Shown piece after piece: positions 50,901 through 60,532 of a stretch of 64,000 nt of DNA; position 1 is the stretch's first letter, and every line of letters starts with the position of its first letter. Below the pieces are notes generated by a model. That model was given only the letters and a program-made list of their open reading frames with translations. It was not told the DNA's origin and did no database searches. A program made the translations under genes and the position numbers. Source of the stretch: Segatella copri (GTDB lineage Bacteria; Bacteroidota; Bacteroidia; Bacteroidales; Bacteroidaceae); the NCBI RefSeq assembly GCF_019249655.2, contig NZ_CP137557.1, positions 3,753,001-3,817,000 on the forward strand, read 5' to 3'.

Positions 50901-50997
50901 TCTTGTTTCTGACCCATAGGGTCAATAAATCCAACGCAAAGGTAAGCAAAAAAATCCATTTAATGGCATTTTTTACCTAATTTTAGATAGTCTTTTG

Positions 50998-52275
50998 TTA
51001 TGCAGCAGCAAATTTGTCAATATTTGCTTCATTTTGAGGCAAATCTTTCTTTTTTGCTGTTCTACTGATGCTTAATATGATTCCTAGATAGAGACAGTTG
51101 ATGATGGTGGAAGTACCGCCTCGGCTGATGAGCGGAAGCGGCTGACCGGTCACCGGAGCCAGGCCCACAGCCACTGCCATGTTGAACAATGCCTGCACCA
51201 CGAGCATGATGGCAAGGCCCATGCAGAGGAACGCCGGGAAGGTGTTCTCGCAGCGGTTGGCTATCTTGCCGGCTCTGAACAGCAGGATGATGTAGAGCAT
51301 GGCTACGAACACGGCTCCCCAGATGCCCATCTCTTCGATGATGATGGCATAGATGAAGTCGGAGAATGCCTGCGACAGGAAGTCGCGCTCCACGGAGTTG
51401 CCCGGACCCTTTCCTACGATGTTGGATGAGGCGATGGCGATGTTGGCATGTGCCACCTGGGCATCCTTGTCAAGGTCTACGTCTTCCGGTGCCACTGGCT
51501 TGGAATTCAGAAACTTGTCGATACGTGCCTTCCAGGTGTCGGCGCGGTGGAACATCTTCTCTATTTTTCCCGGTGCCTCTTTCTCCTCGTTCACGTTTTC
51601 CGTCAAGGTATTTTCCGGTTTCTGCGCCGTTTCTCCCTTGTCCTGACCTACTATCATGACGGCGGCAAAGATAAGGCAGATGCCTATCAGGGCTGTACCC
51701 ACCAGCTTGCCTATCTGGCTCATCGGTACCCTGCCTATGATCATCATGCATAAGATGGTGATACACAGAAGCATGGCGGTTGACAGGTTTTCCAGACAGA
51801 TGAGGAAAACAAACATGCTGCAAGCCGTCAGAACGTATTTGAATGCTCTACGGTCGGCACCGTTGGGTGTCTGCATGGCACTCAGGATCTGTGCCACAGC
51901 CAGCACCACCGCTCCCTTGGCTATCTCGGATGGCTGAAACTGGATGCCGATGAAGTTGATCCATCGGGATGCACCGTTGGTAGACTGTCCGGCTACCAGC
52001 ACCCAGACGAGCAGTCCGAGCGACGGGAGCAAGACGAAAGGAGTTACTATCTTGAAGTACTTGCACTTAACCTTGAGCATACATATCATGGTAATCAAGC
52101 CCATTCCCAGCAGGCCAATGTGTCGGAGTACAGGAGCCATGAAGTTGCCGCTCTTGTACGACAGGGAGCTGGAAGCGGAATACACCTCCACGATACTGAT
52201 CATGCAGAGAAAGAAGAAAACCATCCAGATTACCTTGTCTCCCTTGAATATGTTGCCTATGGTTTTATTGTTCAT
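50998..52275 (-). CDS. ftsW: SEDS-family peptidoglycan polymerase FtsW
   Basis: The lipid II polymerase of the division septum. The 425-residue polytopic protein has the SEDS marks (ASRWINFIGIQFQPSEIAKGAVVL; GLAPVTGQPLPLISRGGTS split). A hydrophilic insert of about 75 residues with many Glu and Lys (NEEKEAPGKIEKMFHRADTW) lies in the large extracytoplasmic loop, as in other Bacteroidota. FtsW rather than RodA is supported by its dcw position. Confidence 0.94.
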   Translation of the reverse strand: MNNKTIGNIFKGDKVIWMVFFFLCMISIVEVYSASSSLSYKSGNFMAPVLRHIGLLGMGLITMICMLKVKCKYFKIVTPFVLLPSLGLLVWVLVAGQSTNGASRWINFIGIQFQPSEIAKGAVVLAVAQILSAMQTPNGADRRAFKYVLTACSMFVFLICLENLSTAMLLCITILCMMIIGRVPMSQIGKLVGTALIGICLIFAAVMIVGQDKGETAQKPENTLTENVNEEKEAPGKIEKMFHRADTWKARIDKFLNSKPVAPEDVDLDKDAQVAHANIAIASSNIVGKGPGNSVERDFLSQAFSDFIYAIIIEEMGIWGAVFVAMLYIILLFRAGKIANRCENTFPAFLCMGLAIMLVVQALFNMAVAVGLAPVTGQPLPLISRGGTSTIINCLYLGIILSISRTAKKKDLPQNEANIDKFAAA

Positions 52276-52300
52276 TTCTTTTCTATCTATTTTGAAAGTG

Positions 52301-52348
52301 AAGGAGTTAAGGTCAGGGATGCCTGGTTCCTTAACTCCTCGTTTTTTT
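52301..52348. other. Hairpin between murD and ftsW
   Basis: AGGAGTTAAGG pairs with CCTTAACTCCT around an inner AGG/CCT stem. On the + strand it is followed by seven T (52342-52348), so as an intrinsic terminator it would act against antisense transcription, not on the dcw transcript. In the dcw message it would form a stable intercistronic hairpin. Confidence 0.55.
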
Positions 52349-53684
52349 ATTCTCCGATGGCTCTTGCCAATGCCTTAAACTGCTCTCCTCTGTCTTCCAT
52401 GTTCTTAAACAGGTCGAAGCTGGCGCAGCATGGGCTCAGCAATACGGTGTAGCCTGGCTTAGCCAGTTCCTGGCAGGCTGCCACGCAGTCTTTCATGCTG
52501 TGGGTGTCGCGCACAGGGATGTCCAGGGCATCGAAGTTGTCGTGCAACTTCTGATTGTCGGCTCCCAGATATACGATACCTGCGCATTTCTCCTTCACCA
52601 GGTCCTTGATCTGGTTGTAGTCGTTGCCCTTGTCCTTACCTCCGATGATGAGGATGGTAGGAGTGGTCATGCTTTCCAGCGCATACCAGCAGGCATCCAC
52701 GTTGGTAGCCTTTGAGTCGTTCACATAGTAAACGCCCTTGAACTTGCCCACCTTCTCCAGACGGTGTTCTACGCCAGGAAAATCGCTCAGCCCCTTGTGC
52801 AGGGTCTCGTGGTCGATGCCCACGATGTTGCAGGCAAGTCCGGCAGCCAGACTGTTGTAGATATTGTGCTTGCCGCGCAGGCTCATGTCTGCCTGTGGCA
52901 TCTCGAAGGCTGATGGGAAGTTGAGCTTGTACTTGCCGTCCTCGATGAAGCCCACGCATCCTTCTTCGTTGAATTCAGAGAATGGGCAGAGGTGTGACTT
53001 GAGGTCATACTTCTCCAGTTCCTTCTTCACGATAGGGTCGTCGTTCCAGAAGATGAAGCTGTCTTCCTCTGTCTGGTTCTGGGTGATGCGCATCTTGGCA
53101 TCGGTATAGTTCTGCATCTTGAACTCATAGCGGTCCAGATGATCAGGGGTGATGTTGAGCAGGATAGCCACGTTGGCACGGAACTCATACATGTTGTCGA
53201 GCTGGAAACTGCTCAGCTCGATGACGTAGTACTTATGAGGAGTCTCAGCCACCTGCAGCGCCAGGCTCTTTCCGATGTTGCCCGCCAGACCTACATCGTA
53301 GCCAGCCGACTTGATGATGTGGTAAATCAGCGAGGTGGTGGTAGTCTTGCCGTTGCTGCCCGTGATGCAGATCATCTTGGCGTCGGTATAGCGGCCTGCA
53401 AACTCTATTTCGCTGATGATAGGAGTGCCCTTCGCCATCAGTTTCTGAACCATAGGTGCCTCCTTAGGGATGCCCGGGCTCTTGATGACTTCGTCGGCGT
53501 CTAAGATCTTCTCTTCTGTGTGGTGACCCTCTTCCCATTCAATGTTGTGGTCATCCATCAACTTCTTGTAGTTATCCTTGATCTTCGACATGTCTGATAC
53601 GAAGACCTCGAATCCCTCTTTCTTAGCCAGCACGGCAGCACCTGCGCCGCTCTCGCCGGCTCCTAAAATTACAATTTTGCTCAT
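52347..53684 (-). CDS. murD: UDP-N-acetylmuramoyl-L-alanine--D-glutamate ligase
   Basis: Adds D-Glu to UDP-MurNAc-L-Ala. The 445-residue protein shows the N-terminal nucleotide fold (KIVILGAGESGAGAAVLA), the ATP loop CITGSNGKTTTTSLIYHI and the C-terminal HRLEKVGKFKGVYYVNDSKATN with the Mur-ligase Lys. It sits between mraY and ftsW in the dcw operon. Confidence 0.96.
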   Translation of the reverse strand: MSKIVILGAGESGAGAAVLAKKEGFEVFVSDMSKIKDNYKKLMDDHNIEWEEGHHTEEKILDADEVIKSPGIPKEAPMVQKLMAKGTPIISEIEFAGRYTDAKMICITGSNGKTTTTSLIYHIIKSAGYDVGLAGNIGKSLALQVAETPHKYYVIELSSFQLDNMYEFRANVAILLNITPDHLDRYEFKMQNYTDAKMRITQNQTEEDSFIFWNDDPIVKKELEKYDLKSHLCPFSEFNEEGCVGFIEDGKYKLNFPSAFEMPQADMSLRGKHNIYNSLAAGLACNIVGIDHETLHKGLSDFPGVEHRLEKVGKFKGVYYVNDSKATNVDACWYALESMTTPTILIIGGKDKGNDYNQIKDLVKEKCAGIVYLGADNQKLHDNFDALDIPVRDTHSMKDCVAACQELAKPGYTVLLSPCCASFDLFKNMEDRGEQFKALARAIGE

Positions 53685-53728
53685 TGTCTTATTCTTATCT
53701 AAATCAGGCTGATAAAAGCGCCTGTGTT

Positions 53729-54997
53729 TTATCTAATCTTCAATGTGATGATGGTCAATGCCGCCAGGATGATGGTTACAATCCAGAAGCGGATGGTAAT
53801 CTTCGATTCGTGGTAGCAGTTGCGAGGCTTCTTCCACAAGTACTTGCACTCAGGGTCCAGCTGGCTGTCCTGTGTGCGGAAGTTGTCGTGGATAGGCGTG
53901 CGCTTGAAGATGCGCTGCTTGATGCCCCTGCGCTTGCCCAGCTTGTAGTAGTAAACCTGCATCATCACGCTGAGGCTCTCTACGAAGAAGATACCGCAGA
54001 GGATAGGCAGCATCAGCTCCTTGTGGATGATGATGGCACCCACGGCGATGATACCGCCGATGGTCAGCGAACCCGTGTCGCCCATGAACACCTGGGCAGG
54101 GTAGGCGTTGTACCAGAGGAAACCGATGAGCGCTCCGATGAAGGCGCAGAAGAATACCACCAGTTCCTCTGAACCAGGGATATACATGATGTTGAGGTAG
54201 GCGGCAAACTCGATGTGCGATGACACATACGCAAGTATGCCTAGCGCCACACCTATGATGGCGGAGTTGCCGGCACACATGCCGTCCATACCGTCGTTGA
54301 GGTTGGCTCCGTTGGATACGGCTGTCACCACAAAGATGGTCATAATCACGAAGAGAATCCAGCCTGCTGCCACCTTGTATTTGCCGCAGAAGCTGGTAAT
54401 ATTGGAGTAATCCAGGTTGTGACCCTTGAAGAACGGAATCGTAGTCTTCAGCGATTTTCTTGCTTCTGCGCGGTGTTTCACCACGGTCTCCTGTCCCTGG
54501 CGTTCGATGGCGAGGTTCTCGTTCATCTTCACGTCAGGCGAAGCCCAGAGCACCAGACCCACGATGAGGCCTATGCCCACCTGTCCCACAATCTTGTACT
54601 TACCCTTCAAGCCTTCCTTGTCGCGCTTGAAAATCTTGATGAAGTCGTCCATACCGCCCAGGAAACCCAGCCATACGGTGGTGATGATCATCAGAATGAG
54701 ATAGATGTTGCGCAGACGTCCCAGCAGAATCACCGGAACGAGGATAGCAAGGATGATGATGACACCACCCATAGAAGGCACGCCAATCTTCTTCACTCCA
54801 AACGGGTCGATGCTGGCATCGCGCTGGGTCTCAGTGATTTGCTTGTTTTTGAGATACTTGATGAATTTCTCGCCAAACCATGCTGAGATAACGAGTGACA
54901 ATATCAATGCGAGCAGGGCTCGGAACGAGATGTAACCCCACATGTGAGAGCCTGAGATGCCCCACTGCTCTAAAAATCTAAAGAGATAATATAACAT
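53729..54997 (-). CDS. mraY: Phospho-N-acetylmuramoyl-pentapeptide transferase
   Basis: The integral membrane enzyme that makes lipid I. The 422-residue protein has SMGGVIIILAILVP, the catalytic DDFIKIFKRDKEGLKGKYK, the second Asp region SNGANLNDGMDGMCAG, and the C-terminal PIHDNFR-type HxHH-like loop (FKRTPIHDNFR). It is some 60 residues longer than E. coli MraY because of an insert near residues 170-215 (NENLAIERQGQETVVKHRA), typical of Bacteroidota. Confidence 0.96.
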   Translation of the reverse strand: MLYYLFRFLEQWGISGSHMWGYISFRALLALILSLVISAWFGEKFIKYLKNKQITETQRDASIDPFGVKKIGVPSMGGVIIILAILVPVILLGRLRNIYLILMIITTVWLGFLGGMDDFIKIFKRDKEGLKGKYKIVGQVGIGLIVGLVLWASPDVKMNENLAIERQGQETVVKHRAEARKSLKTTIPFFKGHNLDYSNITSFCGKYKVAAGWILFVIMTIFVVTAVSNGANLNDGMDGMCAGNSAIIGVALGILAYVSSHIEFAAYLNIMYIPGSEELVVFFCAFIGALIGFLWYNAYPAQVFMGDTGSLTIGGIIAVGAIIIHKELMLPILCGIFFVESLSVMMQVYYYKLGKRRGIKQRIFKRTPIHDNFRTQDSQLDPECKYLWKKPRNCYHESKITIRFWIVTIILAALTIITLKIR

Positions 54998-55017
54998 TTT
55001 TCTTCTTTTTCTTTGTT

Positions 55018-56481
55018 TTACTTCTGTGGAATGCCGAAGATGTCGCGAATCACCTCCTTGTCGTCAAAGTGGTGCTTCACGCCCTTAATCTCCTGATAGT
55101 CCTCATGTCCCTTTCCGGCTACGAGAATCACGTCGCCCTTCTTTGCCATCATGCAGGCTGTGCGGATGGCTTCCTTGCGGTCTACGATGCTGATCACCTT
55201 CTTCATCTGCTGGGCGTTGAGTCCGGCAAGCATGTCGTTGATGATGTCCTGTGGCTCCTCGAAGCGTGGGTTGTCGCTGGTGATGATTACCTTATCGCTC
55301 TGCTTTACGGCCTCCTGCGCCATCAGCGGGCGCTTGCCCTTGTCGCGGTTGCCGCCGGCTCCGCATACGGTGATTACTTCGCCGCCCTTGCCGTCGAGCA
55401 CTTCGTGGATGGCGTTCAATACGTTCTCCAGGGCGTCTGGCGTGTGGGCATAGTCTACGATGGCGGTATAGCCTTCTGGCGACTGAATTGGCTCCAGTCG
55501 TCCGTTTACGCTGTGAAGGGTGCTCATCACTACGAGCACATCCTCTGGCTTCTTGCCCAGCATGATGGCTGCACCATATACGGCGAGCAGGTTGCTCACG
55601 TTGAACTTGCCGATAAACTGTACGCCCACTTCTCTGCCGTCAATCTCCAGATACATGCCGCCGAAGTGACACTCCAGAATTCTTGCCTTGAAGTCGGCCA
55701 TAGAGCGGGTGGAGTAGGTCTTCACGGTAGCCTTGGTGTTCTGCACCATAATCATGCCGTTCTTGTCGTCGGCATTGGTGATGGCAAAGGCTGTCTTTGG
55801 CAGTCCGTCGAAGAATGCCTTCTTGGCGTTGCGATAGTTCTCAAAGGTCTTGTGATAGTCCAGATGGTCGCGGGTCAGGTTGGTAAACAATCCGCCGGCA
55901 AACTGCAGACCTCCGATACGCTTCTGTGCGATGGCGTGCGAAGAGCACTCCATGAAGGCATACTCGCAGCCAGCTTCTACCATCTTGCCCAGCAGCATGT
56001 TCAGCTCTATAGGGTCTGGAGTGGTATGGTCGGCAGGAATCGCCTCGTCCTCAATGTAGTTGCACACGGTGGAGAGCAAACCGCACTTATGTCCGAACTT
56101 GCGGAACATATTATATAATAAGGTGGCGATGGTGGTCTTGCCATTGGTACCAGTCACGCCAACCAACTTCAGTTTTCTGGATGGGTCGCCATAGAAAAGG
56201 GTTGCCACCTTGCCTACAGCATCCTCGGTAGATGCTACCTGAATGTAAGTTACGCCCTCAACCTTCTCCTCAGGCAAGTCCTCGCACAAAACCGATTTTG
56301 CGCCCAGTTCCAATGCCTTTGGTATAAACTTGTGGCCGTCAACCTGTGTGCCCTTCATGGCAACGAACAGGTGACCTTCCTTAATCTTTCGGGAATCGAT
56401 GTTGATGCCCGACACCTCTACATCTACATCGCCGATTATCTGTATCGGCTCGATGTTTTTGAGCAATTCTTGTAACTTCAT
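55018..56481 (-). CDS. murE: UDP-MurNAc-L-Ala-D-Glu:meso-diaminopimelate ligase
   Basis: Adds the third residue of the stem peptide. The 487-residue protein has [21 protein letters not shown], the ATP loop [17 protein letters not shown], the family HTTPDPIEL, and [11 protein letters not shown]. The DNPR motif is that of enzymes that use meso-diaminopimelate, so this organism's peptidoglycan is predicted to be of that type. It lies between the penicillin-binding protein and mraY. Confidence 0.96.
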   Translation of the reverse strand: MKLQELLKNIEPIQIIGDVDVEVSGINIDSRKIKEGHLFVAMKGTQVDGHKFIPKALELGAKSVLCEDLPEEKVEGVTYIQVASTEDAVGKVATLFYGDPSRKLKLVGVTGTNGKTTIATLLYNMFRKFGHKCGLLSTVCNYIEDEAIPADHTTPDPIELNMLLGKMVEAGCEYAFMECSSHAIAQKRIGGLQFAGGLFTNLTRDHLDYHKTFENYRNAKKAFFDGLPKTAFAITNADDKNGMIMVQNTKATVKTYSTRSMADFKARILECHFGGMYLEIDGREVGVQFIGKFNVSNLLAVYGAAIMLGKKPEDVLVVMSTLHSVNGRLEPIQSPEGYTAIVDYAHTPDALENVLNAIHEVLDGKGGEVITVCGAGGNRDKGKRPLMAQEAVKQSDKVIITSDNPRFEEPQDIINDMLAGLNAQQMKKVISIVDRKEAIRTACMMAKKGDVILVAGKGHEDYQEIKGVKHHFDDKEVIRDIFGIPQK

Positions 56482-56498
56482 ATAATTGTTTTTTATAA

Positions 56499-56548
56499 AT
56501 TTACACCTTATTTATATATAGAGATTTACACCTTATTTATATATAGGG
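56499..56548. repeat. Tandem duplication of 25 bp between ftsI and murE
   Basis: The unit ATTTACACCTTATTTATATA plus five bases occurs at 56499-56523 and again at 56524-56548, differing at the last position or so. It lies in the 115-bp gap before murE. Confidence 0.75.
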
Positions 56549-56596
56549 TGCAGAACTCAGCTCTGGATGCCATCGAGAGTTGAGTCCTGCTCTGGT

Positions 56597-58753
56597 TTAG
56601 TTGAGCTCAAGGGAGCATACGGCTCCCTTCTTGACCGGAGTTCCGGGAACCAGACTCTGCTTGGTTACCTTTCCTCTGCCCACAATCCGGGTCTTGATGC
56701 CTCGGCTCTCCATGTTGAAGATGGCGTCTCTTGCGCCCATGCCCATCACGTCAGGCACGGTGCCCTTGCCGTATTGCTTCTCTCTGATGAGTCGGATGCT
56801 TCGGCTTCCAGAACGTTCGGCCTTGCCCCAGATAGGGTTTCCGTTGGCATAGCTGCCGCCCCAGTTGGTGTTGGTCTTGATGCCCAGGTGGGTGAGCACA
56901 TAGTCGGCAGCAAGCACGTTGCCGTTCTTCACGTCGGGTACGAAGATGGAAGCTGAATCCTTGGCGTCCTTCACGTCGAGTTTCAGACTCTGCGCCATGA
57001 TGCCTTCGGCGATGTCGTGGAACACCTTTCCGCTCATGCTTCCTCCCGAAGCAGGCAAGCCCGATTTCTGGATGCAGACGATGCAGCTGTAGCGCGGATT
57101 GTCGGCAGGGAAATAGCCGGCAAAGCTAACCAGATAGTTGGTTCCGCCGTTCTTGTATCCGCCGGCACCCTTTGATACCTGCGCCGTACCCGTCTTTCCT
57201 GCCACCTTGAAGTTAGGCGAACCAGCCTTCTTTCCGAGTCCCACGCTCACCACCTGTTCTAGGATGGTCTGCAACTCCTTGATGCTCTTCTCCTTGGCTA
57301 TCTGCGGGCGCATCACCTCTGGCGGGAATTCCATGATGGTTTCTCCGTTCTTCACCACCTTGCTCACGAATCTAGGGCGCATCATCTTGCCGTTGTTGGC
57401 GATGGTGTTGTAGAAGGTGAGGGTAGAGATAGGTGGCACCTGCGTCTCATATCCGATACTCATCCATGGCAGCGAAGTCTTAGCCCAGTTGTCATACTGT
57501 CCGTGGCTGTTCTTGTGCGGCATGCGGATTCTTGCCGGGGTAGCACCCATCAGCGGAATCTTCAGGTCATCGTGCAGACCGGTGCGGTAGATGCCCTTCA
57601 CGAATTTCTCAGGATTGTTCCTGTAATGATCGTCGATGATGCGGCTCACACCGATGTTGGAACTGTACCACAGGGTCTGGGCAAAGCTCAGCATGCCATA
57701 TCCGCCCTTGCGCCAGTTGTGGTCCTTCATGTCTCTGCCATACATCTGCCATACGCCGCAGCCCGTCTCCACATGGTAGGTGGTATCCACCACGCCGTCG
57801 TCCAGGGCCACGAGCAGCGAGGCTGGCTTGAACACGGAACCCGGCTCCAGCAGGTCGCTCACGGCATGGTTGTGAATCTCTCTGTATTCTCCGTCGAAAC
57901 ATTTCTCCATGTTCACGATGGCCTTGATGTCGCCGGTAGGCACATCCATCACGATGGCTACACCCACGTTGGCGTTGATTTCCTTCAGCTCCTCGATGAG
58001 CGAACGCTCGGCAAGGTCCTGCATGCTCACGTCGATGGTGGTCATGATGTCGGCTCCGTCGATAGGAGGGGTATCGGTGATGTCGAGGAACTTGTTGCGC
58101 ACCTTGCGGCGGTGCACGATACCGTTGGTTCCGCGCAGGATGGAGTCGTAGCTCAGCTCCAGTCCGAAGCGGGCGGTATCCTTGGCGCCGAACATGGCTC
58201 CGATGGTACGTCCGGCAAGCGAACCGTAGGTACGGGTGCGGGCATTATATTCCTCCCAGTGGAAACCGCTCTTGTAGGGCGACATGCGGAACACCGGCAG
58301 ACTCTTCACCTCGGTAAAGGTGTTGTAGTCGATGCGGCTGCCGTATATTGCCCAGTGGCGGCTCTTCTTGCCTCGTCCCTCTATCAGATTGCGCTTGAAT
58401 TCCTCAGCGCTCTTCTCCGGGAATATCTTGTGCAGACCCTGGCAGATGGAATCCTGCTTCACATCCCACAGCGAGTCGTTCTTGGCGGTAGACAATGCCT
58501 GGAAGTCCATGAACACCTTGAACTCAGGCAGCGAACTCGCCATCAGCTGACCGGCGCAGCTCAGGATGTTGCCTCGGTTAGGCTTCACGGTCACGGAATC
58601 TTTCTTCTGTCGCTCGGCAACCTTCATCCAGTAGTCGTGCTTGGCAGTCATGATGTAGAATGCCTTGCCCACGATGGCAGCCGCTATCAGGGTCATGATG
58701 ATGGCGATGGCGCTGTAGCGGGGCATTACTTTCTTATGTTCAAACTTGCTCAT
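56597..58753 (-). CDS. ftsI: Division-specific transpeptidase FtsI (PBP3-like) with C-terminal PASTA domain
   Basis: The septal transpeptidase. The 718-residue protein has one membrane helix near the N-terminus (IAIIMTLIAAAIVGKAFYI), a dimerisation domain with NRGNILSCAGQLMASS, and the transpeptidase triad SVFK (in LEPGSVFKPASLL), SSN (WYSSNIGVSRI) and KTG (VAGKTGTAQVS). A single PASTA domain ends the protein (TVPDVMGMGARDAIFNMESRG). Its start overlaps the ftsL stop by 4 bp. Confidence 0.95.
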   Translation of the reverse strand: MSKFEHKKVMPRYSAIAIIMTLIAAAIVGKAFYIMTAKHDYWMKVAERQKKDSVTVKPNRGNILSCAGQLMASSLPEFKVFMDFQALSTAKNDSLWDVKQDSICQGLHKIFPEKSAEEFKRNLIEGRGKKSRHWAIYGSRIDYNTFTEVKSLPVFRMSPYKSGFHWEEYNARTRTYGSLAGRTIGAMFGAKDTARFGLELSYDSILRGTNGIVHRRKVRNKFLDITDTPPIDGADIMTTIDVSMQDLAERSLIEELKEINANVGVAIVMDVPTGDIKAIVNMEKCFDGEYREIHNHAVSDLLEPGSVFKPASLLVALDDGVVDTTYHVETGCGVWQMYGRDMKDHNWRKGGYGMLSFAQTLWYSSNIGVSRIIDDHYRNNPEKFVKGIYRTGLHDDLKIPLMGATPARIRMPHKNSHGQYDNWAKTSLPWMSIGYETQVPPISTLTFYNTIANNGKMMRPRFVSKVVKNGETIMEFPPEVMRPQIAKEKSIKELQTILEQVVSVGLGKKAGSPNFKVAGKTGTAQVSKGAGGYKNGGTNYLVSFAGYFPADNPRYSCIVCIQKSGLPASGGSMSGKVFHDIAEGIMAQSLKLDVKDAKDSASIFVPDVKNGNVLAADYVLTHLGIKTNTNWGGSYANGNPIWGKAERSGSRSIRLIREKQYGKGTVPDVMGMGARDAIFNMESRGIKTRIVGRGKVTKQSLVPGTPVKKGAVCSLELN

Positions 58754-59244
58754 TCTTCGGGTACGTTAATGATGTAAGGAGGCTGGGTGGCGATGTGCAG
58801 GATGCTGTCTTTGCTGTGCTTCAGCACGTCGAGCACATTGCTCTCACGACTCTTTTCTGTTATCTGGCTGCTGGTAGACAAAGCCTTGTACTTGGTGTCT
58901 TGCAGCTCTTTTTGCAGTTGGTCCAGCTCGATAAGGTCCTTCTGGATGCTGTATCGGTTGGATATGTAGATGATGACGAAAAACACGATGAGCACAAACA
59001 GCCATATCTGCTTGCGTATGATTTGGGCGGTGAGGATATCGCCACCCAGAATCTTGCGCAGGGTAAAGCTTGCCGATCCCGAAGCCTCCTCTTCAATGGC
59101 CTGCTTGGCTAGAGCTGCCTTGAGCGACTCTTCGGGAGTTGCTTCCTTGGCTGGACCTTCGGACGCAGCAGCCTTCGGCGTCCCTTCAGGAGCTGTTTCT
59201 TCCGCCTGGCTGTTGACTATCTGTTTTTCTTTTTTTTCTTCCAT
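58750..59244 (-). CDS. ftsL: FtsL-like bitopic division protein
   Basis: A 164-residue protein with a low-complexity Glu/Ala/Pro-rich cytoplasmic head (about 1-75), one membrane helix (IWLFVLIVFFVIIYIS) and a periplasmic coiled coil (DLIELDQLQKELQDTKYKA). This is the layout of FtsL, which bridges to FtsB and FtsW/FtsI, and the place between rsmH and ftsI is the standard one. The long charged head is unlike the short one in E. coli. Confidence 0.85.
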   Translation of the reverse strand: MEEKKEKQIVNSQAEETAPEGTPKAAASEGPAKEATPEESLKAALAKQAIEEEASGSASFTLRKILGGDILTAQIIRKQIWLFVLIVFFVIIYISNRYSIQKDLIELDQLQKELQDTKYKALSTSSQITEKSRESNVLDVLKHSKDSILHIATQPPYIINVPEE

Positions 59245-59248
59245 TTTC

Positions 59249-60163
59249 TTATTTCTTTTCTGCTATTCTAAGTTTAGCACTTCTGCTTCTCGGGTTTCTC
59301 TCCTGCTCGTCGGCATCAGGAATGATTACCTTGTTGTTCACGAGCTTGAACGGAGTTTCTATTCTTCCGAAGAAGTCTTGTTCTATCTTTCCTTCCGGAT
59401 TGCCCGCCTTCATCATGTTCTTCACGATGCGGTCTTCCAGCGAGTGGTAGGTGATCACCGAGAGCCTGCCGCCCGGCTTCAGCAGTTCGGTGGCAGATCG
59501 GAGCATCTCTTTCAGGGCATCCATCTCGTGGTTCACCTCTATGCGCAGCGCCTGGAAGAGCTTCGCCATCTCCTTCTTCTCTCGCTCGCGCTTGAAGAGG
59601 GGTTCCACGGCTGCCATGAAGTCCTTGGTGGTCTTGATGGGGCTGGTGGCTCTCGCCTTGACCAGGGCAGAGGCGATGCGGCGCGAATTCTTCAGCTCGC
59701 CGTAGAGGTAGAAGATGTCGGCAAGGGCTTCTTCCTCATATTCGTTCACGATGTCTGCAGCAGTCTTTCCGGCTCTCTTGTTCATGCGCATGTCGAGCGG
59801 CGAGTCGAAGCGGAACGAGAAGCCACGGGTCTCGTCGTCGAAGTGATGGCTCGATACACCGAGGTCGGCAAGCAGTCCGTCGAGTCCGTCAACGCCATAG
59901 TATCGCATCCAGTTTTTCAGGTATCTGAAGTTGGAGCAAACGAAGGTGAATTCAGGATTCGCCACCACGTTGCGTTCGGCGTCGGCATCCTGGTCGAAGC
60001 TATACAGGTGTGCGCCCTCGCTGAGTCGGGAGAGTATCTCCCTGGAGTGTCCGCCACCGCCGAAGGTAACATCTACATAGATGCCGCCTGGCTGGATATT
60101 CAGTCCGTCAACGCTCTCTTTCAGGAGAACGGGTACGTGGTATGTTTCTGCTGTCTTAATCAT
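59249..60163 (-). CDS. rsmH: 16S rRNA (cytosine1402-N4)-methyltransferase
   Basis: Methylates C1402 of 16S rRNA. The 304-residue protein has YHVPVLLKESVDGL, the AdoMet loop YVDVTFGGGGHSREIL, DGLLADLGVSSHHFDDETRGFSFR split over the active site, and the C-terminal PGGRLSVITYHSLEDRIVKN. It is the first gene of the dcw cluster here, since no mraZ precedes it. The ftsL start follows after 4 bp. Confidence 0.96.
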   Translation of the reverse strand: MIKTAETYHVPVLLKESVDGLNIQPGGIYVDVTFGGGGHSREILSRLSEGAHLYSFDQDADAERNVVANPEFTFVCSNFRYLKNWMRYYGVDGLDGLLADLGVSSHHFDDETRGFSFRFDSPLDMRMNKRAGKTAADIVNEYEEEALADIFYLYGELKNSRRIASALVKARATSPIKTTKDFMAAVEPLFKREREKKEMAKLFQALRIEVNHEMDALKEMLRSATELLKPGGRLSVITYHSLEDRIVKNMMKAGNPEGKIEQDFFGRIETPFKLVNNKVIIPDADEQERNPRSRSAKLRIAEKK

Positions 60164-60215
60164 ATCGTCTTTTCTTATTTTTCTTTATAAGTTTCTTATT
60201 TTTAACTCATTCCTC

Positions 60216-60285
60216 CCACGTGTATGTACCTATTTTACCACACGTATGTACCTATTTAAAAGGAATTCGGGTTCAAAGGTACATA
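60216..60285 (-). promoter_or_regulatory. dcw promoter and TATGTACCT boxes
   Basis: The minus strand has the -7 element TACCTTTG (60274-60281). The sequence TATGTACCT overlaps it on the minus strand (60277-60285), and the same string occurs twice on the + strand, 22 bp apart, in CGTGTATGTACCTATTTT and ACGTATGTACCTATTT (near 60223 and 60245). The inverted box on the promoter with two direct boxes downstream looks like an operator for the whole cluster. Confidence 0.5.
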
Positions 60286-60505
60286 AAAATCCCCACAAAC
60301 TGCTACTTTTCCGTGCAAAATTTTAAAAACGGCTATAAAAAAGTTGTTTTCCCGCCTTTTGGGCTCTGCTGAACCGAATGTCACGGAAACTCCGAAAACA
60401 CTGTTTTTTGTCTTGATTTCTGCACGAATGATGCTATTTTATAGGAAATTTAGGCAAAAATGATATTTTTTTGGAAAAAATGACTCGTATTTAAAAAAGA
60501 AGAAC

Positions 60506-60513
60506 TAATTTTG
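60506..60513 (+). promoter_or_regulatory. -7 element of glsA
   Basis: TAATTTTG matches TAnnTTTG, 19 bp before the first possible start codon. No -33 TTTG at the standard distance. Confidence 0.5.
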
Positions 60514-60532
60514 CACGTACTTATAAGTTTTA

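Larger units (their letters stand above)
60164..60532. other. Divergent control region between dcw cluster and glsA
   Basis: No gene, and in particular no mraZ, is found in these 369 bp. The left part is the dcw leader with repeated TATGTACCT boxes, the middle holds the leftward promoter, the right part is AT-rich and carries the rightward promoter of glsA. Confidence 0.7.

Noticed and set aside
57503..58777. A 424-codon open frame opposite ftsI, and similar ones opposite murC, GH67 and the HTCS gene
   Set aside because: All are His/Val-rich shadows of real genes in the GC-richer parts of the window.
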